A DNA stretch of 64,000 nucleotides. Source: Vanessa cardui (taxonomy: Eukaryota > Arthropoda > Insecta > Lepidoptera > Nymphalidae). Below are positions 11,580 through 21,150 of the stretch, piece after piece. Both the position numbers and the translations under genes were made by a program. The stretch spans positions 12,553,501-12,617,500 of the forward strand of contig NC_061135.1 in assembly GCF_905220365.1 (NCBI RefSeq). The letters run 5' to 3'. The notes beneath the pieces are model-generated. The model was not told the DNA's origin. It did no database searches and was given only the letters and a program-made list of their open reading frames with translations. Position 1 is the first letter of the stretch. Every line of letters begins with the position of its first letter.

Positions 11580-11885
11580 AACTGAGATGGCCCAGTGGTT
11601 AGAACGCGTGCATCTTAACAGATGATTGCGAGTTCAAACCCAGGCAAGCACCACTAAATACATGTACTTAAGTTGTGTTTATAATTCATCTCGTGCTCGG
11701 CGGTGAAGGAAAACATCGTGAGGAAAACTGCATGTGTCTAATTTCACCGAAATTCTGCCACATGTGCATTTCACCAACCCGCATTGGAACAGCGTGTGAA
11801 ATATGATCCAAACCTTCTCCAAGGCCTGCTCTTCCATTAAGGAAGAGCAGGCCTTATTCCAGAGGTGGAAAATTTACAAGCTGTT
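11580..11885 (+). mobile_element. SINE S1, full length, in the copy B intron
   Basis: Head 'gatggcccagtggttagaac' and B-box-like 'gcgagttcaaacccaggcaa', complete body to 'aatttacaagctgttactt'. Inserted in the intron antisense to the gene. It contains the palindrome at 11821-11855. Confidence 0.85.
11821..11855. repeat. Perfect 15-bp inverted repeat inside the S1 element
   Basis: AAGGCCTGCTCTTCC, 5-bp spacer ATTAA, then its exact reverse complement. Other S1 copies lack this perfect symmetry. Confidence 0.9.
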
Positions 11886-11984
11886 ACTTTATTTACTAAT
11901 ACTTTTAAGTAAATACAACTGAAAAATAAAATGTAATCTATTATACTTATGTATATAAAAGATCAAATTGTTCGAGTAAGCCAG

Positions 11985-12095
11985 TGTACAGGCATAATGG
12001 ACATATGCATCAGTGCCTTTGATTGGGGGTACAAAAGCGATACAAGGGCTAATGTATTCGATGGCAACGGTGACCACTTTACATCAAGAAGGTTA
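11985..12095 (+). repeat. Decayed N1-like repeat in the copy B intron
   Basis: Words 'aggcataatggacatatgca' and 'acggtgaccactttacatca'. Same position relative to exon 1 as in copies A and D. Confidence 0.55.
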
Positions 12096-12267
12096 TTAGT
12101 TCAGTCTACCTATTAAAACATAAATAACATAAAATATTTTGCTGTGATAAGGGCAGGTTTATACTTATGTAAGTTATCATATTTTCATACTGAAAGGTTT
12201 CGTATGAATAGGGCACTGCAATGGTTATATCATAAATTATTTTCTAATTTTATAAATTGAAACTTAC

Positions 12268-12714
12268 AAAGCCATTATAAACGTGTGATCCGATTAAAGT
12301 GATCTTTAATTGTTGCCAGCCACTTGTGAAGTTGGGGTCCAAAGGGGACAAGATGATACTTCCGACAACTCCAATTGGCTCATGTTGAAATGCAATGACA
12401 GCGATCTGGTCGGTTTCTGCTGCTGGTTCCATATACAATTTGATGTCCAGTGTTCCCCCTCCTGTGATGGGGAAAACCGATGACGACATACAGCTCAATT
12501 CTGATGTCGGTGATACGTTTAATGTACTGTTCTCATGAGGAGCCTCCAATTGCAAATCGTCGTATCGTCTAAGATCCCACATGGATCTGCCAATGCATAC
12601 CCCGAAATCATTTTTGAAGTCATCAAAGGAACCGTCTTCAAAGTTGAACACCACACAGTCATCACAGAGTACGTTGCAACAGACAAGCAGTAACAAAACA
12701 CAGAGACGATACAT
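12268..12714 (-). CDS. Copy B, exon 1: signal peptide plus MAM-like domain
   Basis: 149 codons from the ATG at 12714 to the GTAAGT donor at 12267, phase 0, joined to exon 2 at 11072 across an intron of 1195 bp that holds an S1 SINE. The signal peptide is M-Y-R-L-C-V-L-L-L-L-V-C-C-N-V-L-C. Conserved features are as in copy A: Asp-Asp-Cys20, FNFE, Cys40, Trp46, the N-S-T sequon at 62 and Cys75. The second half differs from copies A and D (I-A-V-I-A-F-Q-H-E-P-I-G, then G-W-Q-Q-L-K-I-T). An earlier GTG-initiated frame exists but crosses a possible 5'-UTR acceptor and is not preferred. Confidence 0.85.
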
Positions 12715-12777
12715 GATTGTGTTGCTGAAATTAAACGACACGCAACTACTTGCAACGATTAATACTATATCGAAATT

Positions 12778-12872
12778 TTATCATTTTTTAATACTTTATA
12801 CAAGTGATTAGTATAATTTACATTATCACGGATAAGATACCTTTACAGAATCTGTAAAAAGTGAAGTGATAA
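12778..12872 (-). promoter_or_regulatory. Proximal promoter of copy B with GATA motif cluster
   Basis: GATAA/TTATC at 12778-12782, 12823-12827, 12831-12835 and 12868-12872, matching the copy A promoter one for one. Confidence 0.45.
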
Positions 12873-12879
12873 AGAATTT

Positions 12880-14454
12880 TTTTTTGTTCGATTCTAATAT
12901 TAATTATGAGATTATTGAATTGTCGTTTCTATCATCAAATGAAATTATGTGCTTGCTTTTAATAATTGCACTTTTAACAAACAGTGTATGAAGTCAAAGT
13001 TATGTTTTTCCCTTTTTTTTTAAGTAATTAGTGTTGAGTTTCGAATTTGCACTTTTCCAGTTAATTTTGATTTTTGGTTTAGTATCCTTTCATTGTACGA
13101 ATTGAACTAATTCTATAATTATCGATAGACTTTTGTTCTGATCTTTATTAAATATAAGTAAGTGGCTTCAGTCTTTTTATTTAATTAAAACATGCTTCTA
13201 AATTTGATTTGGTTTAAAATTTATTCGATTTTATTGAATCGATAAAATAATAATAAATCGATAGAATAAAATCGATAAAATTAAAATAGAATTCCAAGTA
13301 CTTTCGTACCATGTTTGCTTGCTGTGATCAATTAATGCACATATCAGTAGGTACTATGATTGATAGGTATTTTATCAATTTTTTATTTTTATTTAAAACA
13401 TGCAGCAGTCATTCTGCTTTAAAATCTATGTCTGGTTCAAATTTAAAATTGATGTCCAATTACAGTTATCATTAGAATAATTACACTTTTTCATTGATTG
13501 TTTAAATTTAACTAAAATTATCAACGGTTCGAAATTATGGAATATCAAAATAATAATTTTCTATCGATGCTAGAACTTTTGTGATGTAAGTAAGCTGACC
13601 ATATAAGTAAATAGGGTTGTGATCAATAAATGAATGCGTCTGTTCTGTCAAACTAAGGTGAGACGAAATGTCAAGGTGAGTATGTCAATGAGGCGGGGAA
13701 CGGGTCGTCAGTCTGCTCAAATGCAGTGCTCCTAAACTGCAGGCATACCTTGTCGCGAGGCATAGTCTTTTTTGTCATCGTTTTAGAATTCCTAGTCATG
13801 CGAGCTACAGTATATTTCTTTAGAATTCAATGGGACCAAATGAGAACTATTTTATTCCAAACAAAACCAGAATTTCTTACATCGGTAAATGGTGAAGTTT
13901 TTCCTAAGAAAATATTACCGAATTTGTAGTAATTAATTTAAGACTTCTTTTTGTTCTATGTAATAAACTTTTTTAATAAAGTTTTAAGGTTTTATGAATA
14001 TTTTAAAAAAAAAGTTATATCAGGCATTAAAAATAAACGTCTACCCTTTTGTATTATGCATACGTAAAAAGAATATTTTTGGCAATTTCAGTAAATTAGT
14101 TAAAATTCAGTAGGTTTTAAGAAAACCTTTAGCTCGATATATCGTTTCTAATGAAAATATAGGTTACAGGTAACATGTACGTTGATACATTAATATAAAA
14201 CGTCCTATGTGTATAGTTCTATTCATTCAAAGTTAAGGCGAAAAGTTAATTACCATTAGTAAATGCAAGAAATATTATCATAAACATAATAATTAATGGC
14301 GCTAATTTGGACCAGAATAAGGGAATTTAGGTGTCATATCTCATTCTCCAAAACGAGCTACATTTTTTTGTGTAAGTTTTATGTCCAAAGCTTGATTATT
14401 TTTTTCCTATCTGAATAGGCATCAAACTAATTAAAGTCTCACCAATTATTATAA
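12880..14454. other. Between copy C and copy B: duplicated flank, no gene
   Basis: 12880-13620 is homologous to the copy A flank. 14195-14345 aligns loosely with 5365-5505 ('ataaaacgtcctatgtgtat' against 'ataaaacatcccatgagtat'), suggesting further duplicated flanking DNA. The 67-codon frame at 13726-13929 has no recognisable family. Confidence 0.4.
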
Positions 14455-14460
14455 TTTATT
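14455..14460 (-). terminator. Poly(A) signal of copy C
   Basis: AATAAA on the minus strand about 35 nt after the stop codon of copy C exon 2. Confidence 0.6.
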
Positions 14461-14494
14461 TAGTTTTAATAAAAGCAATTCACGGTATTAAATA

Positions 14495-15097
14495 TTATTT
14501 TACATTAATATTCACATTAACGCGTACGTCAGTTTTATCTACATTGCACTGAGTTGTCGTGGAACATGTTTCTGGATCATTTTCTGTAGTCGTTTGCAAA
14601 CTGGTTTCTGAAGTTGTGTCCGGACTACTTGTCGAGGTCGTGTGTGGGAAGTTTTCTGTAGTCGTATCGAGAGTAGTTTTTGAGCTTGTTTCAGTAGTCG
14701 AGTCTGGGCCACTTGTCGAGGTCGCCACTTTCGTCGTTTCTGGACTAGCTGTTGTGGTTATATCGGTAGTTGTTTTGGGACTGTTTGTCGATATGTCATT
14801 TGGATATTTGTCAGAAGGAGTTTCTGGCATGATAGTTGATGTTGTTTCTGGGACAATAGTTGGAACTGTTTCTGGAATGAAGGTTGTGGTCGATGCGAGC
14901 ACGATATTTGATGTTGTTTCTGCTACAATAGTTGAGGGTGTTTCTGGCACGATGGTTGAGATTGTTGTTGTATTAGTATCATCTTCTTTGTCCTGTTTAT
15001 ATATTGGACATGACTCTTCACTGAGTGACGGTGCAATAAATCGGACTGAATCTATCAATATAACTGAAGATTCAGATGCAATGCCCATAAAAGTAAC
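14495..15097 (-). CDS. Copy C, exon 2: end of MAM-like domain, mucin-like region, charged C-terminus
   Basis: Acceptor TTTTCAG, then V-T-F-M-G-I-A-S-E-S-S-V-I-L-I-D-S-V-R-F, completing the MAM-like fold. The fourth cysteine (E-E-S-C-P) is residue 181 of the joined protein. A Thr/Ser-rich region of roughly 140 residues follows, with P-E-T-x-S-T-I and S-P-D-T-T-S-E-T style units suited to O-glycosylation. The end is a short unique tail with one cysteine (T-Q-C-N-V-D-K-T-D-V-R-V-N-V-N-I-N-V-K). No transmembrane segment is visible, so the product is probably secreted. Total length with exon 1 is 351 aa. Best-preserved complete gene of the short type. Confidence 0.85.
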   Translation of the reverse strand, partial: VTFMGIASESSVILIDSVRFIAPSLSEESCPIYKQDKEDDTNTTTISTIVPETPSTIVAETTSNIVLASTTTFIPETVPTIVPETTSTIMPETPSDKYPNDISTNSPKTTTDITTTASPETTKVATSTSGPDSTTETSSKTTLDTTTENFPHTTSTSSPDTTSETSLQTTTENDPETCSTTTQCNVDKTDVRVNVNINVK

Positions 15098-15169
15098 CTG
15101 AAAATGAATAACTTATCTCATAAACAGAAAGCCAGAGTAAATAAATCTAAAAAAAGGTTGTTTTCTTCT

Positions 15170-15390
15170 AATAAATCGGTAGACGGTCGGCGTCCTTTCC
15201 ATGCATTGTGAAAACGGCACTGGTCTTTGAGACTAAAATGCTATGTCCCTTGTGCCTTTAGTCAAACTAGCTTGGTCGTCAAACTAAAATATAACAATTT
15301 TAGGTAGTTTTGTTTGGCGATTACCTCTCTGATGAGTGTGTGTTTCATACTCAGAGGCGCTTGCGCAAAGTCATACTACAAAATACGGTA
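15170..15390 (-). repeat. Degenerate N1 repeat in the copy C intron
   Basis: Words 'tatgtcccttgtgcctttag' and 'ctctgatgagtgtgtgtttc'. Confidence 0.5.
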
Positions 15391-15764
15391 GAGTATTTGC
15401 ACTATACAATATTTCTTGTGGATTTGGTTAGTTATCGTCATCAATGTTGCATTTTTAAAGATTCATTGAAGTAAAATCTCAGTAGTAAAAGCACCTTAAA
15501 ATTAATCTTGTAAAATGACTATTTAACAGCTTGTTCGAGATTACGCGAGCAAATTATATTTTCTGATCTTATTCAGTCACCTTACCTATTTAATGCTTGT
15601 AAAATAGAATAGATACATGAAATATTGGAGTACTGCAGAAAAGTGGTTGAAACCACCTCTGTCTATAATAGCGTCAGTGTAACTATTTTTATCTTAAATG
15701 TATAAATGTACTTGTAGTAGTTGAAATTCCAACTAAAACTTTTTATAATTTTATTAGAATACTA

Positions 15765-15946
15765 GTAGTTGCCCGCGGCTTGGCTCACGTTTAAGTATGT
15801 TGTTTGTCATGTGTCAGGCAAAAAAGTAGCCATGTTCTTTCTCGGAGTTCAAGTTTGTTTCATACCAAATGTCATTAAGTGATTTGATCGTGAAAAGAGA
15901 CAGACAGAGAAAGTTACTTTCACATTTATAATATTAATATAGATTG
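15765..15946 (-). mobile_element. Non-LTR-type 3' end abutting the splice donor of copy C
   Basis: Begins 'actagtagttgcccgcggct' and ends 'aatattaatatagatt', directly before the donor complement 'gacttac' (donor GT at 15951-15952). The related plus-strand copy is at 58450-58640. The insertion leaves GTAAGT intact. Confidence 0.6.
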
Positions 15947-15952
15947 ACTTAC

Positions 15953-16405
15953 ATATCCATTATAAACGCCAAATCCAAATGGAGAGACCCTTACAGTTTG
16001 CCAGCCTCTTGTCAAACTGAAGTCGGCAGCGGACAAGGTAACAATCGCAACAACTACGTCATTTGCGTTGGGCATAGTTCGATATACTAGGACAAAAATA
16101 AAATCAAAATGTGTGTTCAGTTCTAAATATAAATTGACTTCCAGTGTTCCCCCTGCTCTGATGGGGAATAGCAATGAGGTCACACAGCTCAGTTGTGATT
16201 TCGGCGATATATATAATGTACTATTCTCATGAGGAGAGTCCATTTTCAAATCGTCATATCGTCCTAAGTCCCACATGGGTAGATCACGGCATATCTGGGT
16301 GTGATTTGTGAAATCATCAAATGAATTATCTTCAAAGTTGAACACCACACAGTCACAGAGTACGTCTCGACAGAGAAGTAATAGGAGAAACCAATATTTA
16401 TACAT
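15953..16405 (-). CDS. Copy C, exon 1: signal peptide plus MAM-like domain
   Basis: 151 codons from ATG at 16405 to a GTAAGT donor, phase 0; the intron to exon 2 is 855 bp. The signal peptide is M-Y-K-Y-W-F-L-L-L-L-L-C-R-D-V-L-C. The domain has Cys19, FNFE at 22-25, Cys39, Trp45, the sequon N61-S-T and Cys74. The middle (L-E-V-N-L-Y-L-E-L-N-T-H-F-D-F) differs strongly from copies A, B and D, while the last strand (S-L-T-R-G-W-Q-T-V-R-V) is shared. It thus represents a separate subfamily, also the parent of most of pseudogene E. The upstream in-frame codon that extends the open frame is TTG, not ATG. Confidence 0.85.
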
Positions 16406-16446
16406 GTTTGATAAATTATCCCCGTACAAACGAATGCATACTAAAT

Positions 16447-16587
16447 TTTTATAACGTTGGTATGAGATTTATATTGTCAGTGAGCACTGCATTATCGAGG
16501 GTTAAATCTGCGAATATGATAAAGATATGTTTTATTTGATTTTACAATTATTAAACAATTAGTAATTATCAATTGAATTATGTTATC
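16447..16587 (-). promoter_or_regulatory. Promoter of copy C: TATA-like box and GATA motifs
   Basis: TATAAAA at 16447-16453 and GATAA/TTATC at 16492-16496, 16518-16522, 16566-16570 and 16583-16587. The block, including 'gttttatttgattttacaat', is strongly conserved with copies D and E. Confidence 0.5.
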
Positions 16588-16599
16588 TTGTCACAAATA

Positions 16600-17470
16600 A
16601 TGTTCTCTTTTAATTGACATTACTCCAAAAATTAATTAAAAAGGGCACGTAATTCGTGTTCTTTAAAATAATTCTAGTGATTGGTTCCCGCTTTTATTGG
16701 GCTGCGTTTTTGTCGTTGTTATTAGAATGTATACAATTTACAAGTCCGTAATTATCTTGTGCCTTATAACAATTTAACACCTCGTGGAACGGATCAAAAA
16801 AAAATTACAGGTGAAAAGCTGTTATAACGTCTAAAGGCGTAATTCTTTTAACGTAAAAATATATGACCCAGAGTATGTAAAAATGTAAGTATTTATGTAG
16901 GGTAATTGTCATCCAATTTTAGACTTTTGAATTTTGAAAAGGTATTTCAAAATAGGAGACGGTTTAGTTTGTTGTTGTTTGTTGGTTGTCGTTCATTGGG
17001 TCTTGATAGATTTGTTTTCCATAACTAATTATAGCGGTTCAAACATTGAATCAGGACAGATTTACATGTCAAAAAAGTATTTTGAAAATATCTTTGGACA
17101 TTGAAAATAATTAACCCTTATAAGATAATATATAAATGTTTCTCTCTCTCTGTGTCAGAATTATTTAACTTCCAATGTGAGTATGTACGAGTGAAATCTT
17201 GCATATTTAGAAGGAAATTTTCTGTACACATTCAGTTTTGATAACAAGGTAGTCTACTGTGTGACGTTATTCTTAAATCCAACATGGCCACTAGTCCATG
17301 TTAGTGGAGTAATTATTTTTAAGCACTCCTATGCTATGGGTATGGAATAAAAATGGACTTGCTAGGAATAAATCGAAAAATGTTCTGACGTCGCTCTTAA
17401 TTCAATAAGATGGCCGCGGTGCGATAAGTTATTATATCGTATGCATAAAATAAAAAGTAAATAAAATTAA
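16600..17470. other. Intergenic, no gene seen
   Basis: The first ~200 bp still align with the copy D flank ('attggttcccgcttttattg' against 'acgggttcccgctaatattg'). The rest shows nothing recognisable. Confidence 0.4.
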
Positions 17471-17479
17471 AATAGTCTT

Positions 17480-17640
17480 TATTCCATGCATTATCTACAG
17501 TTATGTAAATTGGTGGTTTCTGTTTCTCCTGGTACTTCTCAATCACGAATTCTAGAGAATGTGTGTGGTCCATTATGGAGAAATTTTCCGAAAACCTGCT
17601 TGTTCCACCGGTTGTCATTTTTCGAGGGTGCTGCATTATC
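17480..17640 (-). mobile_element. Fragment of a LINE reverse transcriptase (RTE-like)
   Basis: Minus-strand translation G-G-T-S-R-F-S-E-N-F-S-I-M-D-H-T-H-S-L-E followed by F-V-I-E-K-Y-Q-E and P-P-I-Y-I-T-V-D-N-A-W-N-K-D. This resembles the finger/palm segment of RTE-type reverse transcriptases (GFRK-x-FST-x-DH ... Y-x-AF-x-D-x-x-KAFD), with the catalytic-region residues degraded. Confidence 0.55.
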
Positions 17641-17934
17641 AAATTTATGGTAGGTCACCTTTTTTGTAGAATAAGATTATATGAGCGTACGTGGAAAGAA
17701 ATATTCTCTTAAAATAAAAATGCGTACAAAATATAATTCCTTTAAATAACTCCTCTATTATTTCCTATCTGCCATTAGTAAGTGGGTACTGGAGTCACCT
17801 ATATATCTAAGCGTAAATATATACAATATATTTTGTATTTCGTTTATTAAGAATAAATTTTATAACTTAGGTATCCTTCTTTTGGTGAGTTATGAAATAA
17901 TATTTTGAGTGAATACGTTACGTTATTATTTTTT

Positions 17935-18055
17935 TTATACATCACATACATTACTCTGATCCCAATGTAAGTAGCTGAAGCACTTGAGTTATGGAAATCA
18001 GAAGTAACGAAGGTACCACAAACACCCAGACCCAAGACAACATAGAAAAGTAGTG
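17935..18055 (-). mobile_element. SINE S2, 3' part only
   Basis: Reverse complement of the S2 body ('acattactctgatcccaatg', 'gtaccacaaacacccagacc'); the head is missing. Confidence 0.75.
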
Positions 18056-18169
18056 AATTGTTATGATGTGTTCATTGTGAACGCACGATAACATTGAACT
18101 ACATGAGTTAATATTTGCCTGTGCTTTTGATGTATCTGGTTTTAATATGTATTTTATTGTATATTTTTT

Positions 18170-18455
18170 TTATTTTATGGAATAGGTTGACGAACGAGCA
18201 TATGAGCCACCTGATGGTAAGTGGTCACCAATAGACAATGACGCTGTGAGAAATATTAACTATTCCTTACATCGTCAATGCGCCACCAAACTAAGATGCT
18301 ATGTCCCTTGTGCCTGTAGTTACACTGGCTCACTCACCCTTCAAACTGGAACACAACAACACTGCGTACTGTTGTTTAGCGGTAGAATATCTGATGAGTG
18401 GGTGGTACGTACCCAGGCGGGTTTGCACAAAGCCCTACCACCAAGTGACCATACT
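18170..18455 (-). mobile_element. N1 repeat, full length
   Basis: From the poly-A side 'tttttttattttatggaata' to 'aaagccctaccaccaagtg'. Close to the copies at 53508 and 59375. Confidence 0.85.
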
Positions 18456-18901
18456 TTTTAATAACTTCTAAAAAGAGGATGTTATCAGTACGACATGTAT
18501 GTATGTAAGATTGTTAGAATTTAATTATATTTGATTATGATGATCCATTTAGGCTTCTAAGCACGGGCTCTTAATTTCATACATACACTATGTTTGTCAA
18601 CGAATTTCTCGAAAATTAAAAGTCGTATTGAGAAGCTAATTTTTATTCTAAGTTAGTTACAATTCAACTTAGGGGAATGTAAAAGTCTCATTAAAATCGG
18701 TCTTGTAGTTTAATAGATATATTTCAATATCTTTAGTTCACTGTTTCTAATTTTGAAGTTTTTTTATTAATTATTAATTATGATTAGGAAATGCACTAAA
18801 TTTTCTGATAAATGTTTTAGATAAGTACAATGGTTGAACACATTTTTTTCAGATCCAATAAAATAAAATTAAAATTTCTCCTCAATTATTACAATTCATA
18901 T

Positions 18902-18907
18902 TTTAAT
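18902..18907 (-). terminator. Variant poly(A) signal of copy D
   Basis: ATTAAA on the minus strand 10 nt after the stop of copy D; an AATAAA also overlaps the last codons. Confidence 0.35.
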
Positions 18908-18916
18908 GACAATAAA

Positions 18917-19528
18917 TCACAATATGAACCATGATTTTATTTTAATATTCACATTAACACGTACGCGAGTTTTATTTAGATTGCAATTTGTTGTCGTGGA
19001 ACTTGTTCCTGAATCATTTTCTGTAGTCGTTTGCAGACTGGTTTCTGAAGTTGTTTCAGTACCTGTGTCCGGACGATTTGTAGTGGTTGTATGTGGGAAG
19101 TTTTCTGTAGTCGTATCGAGAGTGGTTTTTGAAGTTGTTTCAGTACTTGTGTCCGGACGATTTGTAGTGGTTGTATGTGGGAAGTTTTCTGTAGTCGTAT
19201 CGAGAGTGGTTTCTGAAGTTCTTTGAGTACTTGTGTCTGGACTTGTCGGGGACGTCACTGTTGTTGTTCCCAGACTGGTCGTTGTGGTAATGTCGGTTGT
19301 TGTCTTGGGGCTACTTGTCAATGTGTCATTTGGATAATTGTCAGAAGGAGTTTCTGGACGGGCTGTTGAAGCAGTAACAGGTGTTGTCTCGTAAGGTTTA
19401 GTTGTTGTATAATCTTCTACATCTTCTTTGTATATTGGACATAACTCTTCATTGAGTGACGGTGCAATAAATCGTACTGAATCTATTAGTATAACTGAAG
19501 ATTTAGACGCAACGCCCATGAGAGTAAT
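18917..19528 (-). CDS. Copy D, exon 2: end of MAM-like domain and mucin-like region
   Basis: Acceptor TTTTTTTTCAG, then I-T-L-M-G-V-A-S-K-S-S-V-I-L-I-D-S-V-R-F and the fourth cysteine (E-E-L-C-P). The Thr-rich region includes a perfect-register duplication of 28 residues (84-bp repeat, about 19065-19232) with the theme T-T-L-D-T-T-T-E-N-F-P-H-T-T-T-T-N-R-P-D. The tail matches copy C (N-K-T-R-V-R-V-N-V-N-I-K-I-K). The position of the copy C stop TAA is TCA here, so the protein runs on S-W-F-I-L to a TGA. The product is about 352 aa with exon 1 and has no membrane segment, so it is probably secreted. Confidence 0.85.
   Translation of the reverse strand: MTLMGVASKSSVILIDSVRFIAPSLNEELCPIYKEDVEDYTTTKPYETTPVTASTARPETPSDNYPNDTLTSSPKTTTDITTTTSLGTTTVTSPTSPDTSTQRTSETTLDTTTENFPHTTTTNRPDTSTETTSKTTLDTTTENFPHTTTTNRPDTGTETTSETSLQTTTENDSGTSSTTTNCNLNKTRVRVNVNIKIKSWFIL
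19065..19232 (-). repeat. 84-bp tandem duplication within copy D exon 2
   Basis: The unit starting gtgtccggacgatttgtagt at 19065 recurs at 19149. Two units, near-identical, encoding 28 residues each. Confidence 0.85.
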
Positions 19529-19634
19529 CTGAAAAAAAATATATTGCAAATCACTTTTTTTTTCATTCATTCACCAAATAGTAGTTTTGTAAAATGAAGA
19601 TTCAAAAGAGCTTGTATAGTTGGCATTTAGTTTG

Positions 19635-19745
19635 TGCAAGAGTCAGTATAGTTACAGGCATAATTAATGCAATGCTTTGATGCCGTTGGTGTTGGTATAG
19701 AAGCGAATTACGGCATGTATGGTGACCAATTGACATCAGGTGCTC
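19635..19745 (+). repeat. Decayed N1-like repeat in the copy D intron
   Basis: Words 'acaggcataattaatgcaat' and 'tggtgaccaattgacatcag'. Positional counterpart of those in copies A and B. Confidence 0.5.
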
Positions 19746-19940
19746 AATGTTTTTGTTTGTTCATTAAAACGCAACTGGTAATATATATAATGACTAGCAG
19801 TGCCAATGGCGGATGTAAATTAACAACTAAATTGTCTTACATATTTTTTAATTGAAGGTTAGATCTTCGTATAAAACACACATTGAAACAATTATGTTAT
19901 ATTTTTACTTCTAATTCTTCTTCTAAAAATTTTAACTTAC

Positions 19941-20387
19941 AAAACCATCATAAACGCTTGGTCCGCCCACAGGCAATTTTACAACTTGCCAGCCTCTTGT
20001 CAAGCTGGAGTCCATAGCGGACAAGACGTAACTCGTTATTACTCCAAGTGGCTCAGATTGAAACACCAGAATAATGATCTGATCGGAATTAGCTGTTGGC
20101 TCCATATACAATTTGATGTCCAGTGTCCCCCCTTCTGTGATGGGGAATGTAGTTGAGGACATACAGCTCAGTTCTGATTCCGGCGATATGTAAATTGTGC
20201 TGTTCTCATGAGGAGCATCCAATGGCAAATCGTCGTATCGTCTAAGATCCCACATGGACCTGCCAACGCATACCCCGAAGTCATTAGTGAAATCATCCAA
20301 GGAATCGTCTTCAAAGTTGAACACCACACAGTCATCACAGAGTACGTTGCAACAGACAAGCAGTAACAAAAAACAATGTTTATACAT
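19941..20387 (-). CDS. Copy D, exon 1: signal peptide plus MAM-like domain, recombinant
   Basis: 149 codons from ATG at 20387 to a GTAAGT donor; the intron to exon 2 is only 412 bp. An in-frame ATG at 20417 would add ten residues (M-C-C-I-H-L-L-N-T-A). I prefer 20387 because it aligns with all paralogues. From about codon 8 onward the exon is almost identical to copy A (R-S-M-W-D-L-R-R-Y-D, S-E-P-L-G-V-I-T-S-Y-V-L-S-A). The first codons (M-Y-K-H-C-F-L) and the whole promoter match copy C instead, so a recombination junction falls in the signal-peptide codons near 20366. Cysteines and sequon are as in copy A. Confidence 0.85.
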
Positions 20388-20442
20388 GGCTGTGTTTAAT
20401 AAATGTATGCAACACATCCGAATGTAGCATTTTATACTAATT

Positions 20443-20579
20443 TTTTATAATATTGGTTTGAGATTTATATTTTTAACGTGCACTGCGTTATCGTTAAATC
20501 TGTGAATGTGATAAAGAAATGTTTTATTTGATTTTACAATTATTTTACAATTAGTGATTATCAATTGAAAGTTGTTATC
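20443..20579 (-). promoter_or_regulatory. Promoter of copy D: TATA-like box and GATA motifs
   Basis: TATAAAA at 20443-20449; GATAA/TTATC at 20488-20492, 20510-20514, 20558-20562 and 20575-20579. Same layout as copy C, with 'atgttttatttgattttaca' conserved. Confidence 0.5.
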
Positions 20580-20828
20580 TTTTTACAAGTAATGTTCCTT
20601 TTAATTGACATCACTGCGAAATCGAATTCAATAGCCGTACAGAATTTGTTTTCTTTAGAATATCCTAGCTACGGGTTCCCGCTAATATTGGTTTGAGCTT
20701 TTGTCCCTATTAAAAGAACGTATACGCTTTATAATTTTGTGGTTGTCTTCTATTTATGTATCATGACTTTTTTTCTTTGTGTATCAATCACGTGGTAACT
20801 ACAGAACGTATCGGTATGAGATCGTGTT

Positions 20829-21012
20829 TACTTGGTGGTGGGGCTTTGTGCAACCCTTTTGGGTAGATACCACCCACTTATCAGATATTTCTACCGCTTA
20901 ACAGCAGTAATCAATTGTTGTGTTCCGGTTTGAAAGGTGAATGGGACAGTGTAACTACACACTCAAGGAACATAACTTCTTAGTTTCCAAGGTTGGTGGC
21001 GCAATGGTGTTG
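20829..21012 (+). mobile_element. N1 repeat, truncated, joined to an S1 SINE
   Basis: Starts 'acttggtggtggggctttgt' and stops at 'ggtggcgcaatggtgttg', lacking the poly-A tail; the S1 fragment follows at once. Confidence 0.75.
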
Positions 21013-21150
21013 TAACAACAATAACAACAACAACTTGTCAATTTCCCACTGCTGGGCTAAGGCCTCCTCTCCCTTTTGAGGGTAGTAGAATCACATTCCA
21101 CTACGCTACTAGTTAGTAGATTCACATGTGGCAAAATTTCGTTCAAATAT
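21013..21150 (-). mobile_element. SINE S1, 3' part
   Basis: A CAA microsatellite, then 'gtcaatttcccactgctggg' and 'tcacatgtggcaaaatttcg' in reverse orientation. Confidence 0.7.

Noticed and set aside
14559..15101. 180-codon plus-strand Val/Ser-rich frame, and similar ones at 10609 and 18906
   Set aside because: Antisense shadows of the Thr/Ser-rich exon 2s, which have splice sites and conserved motifs on the minus strand.
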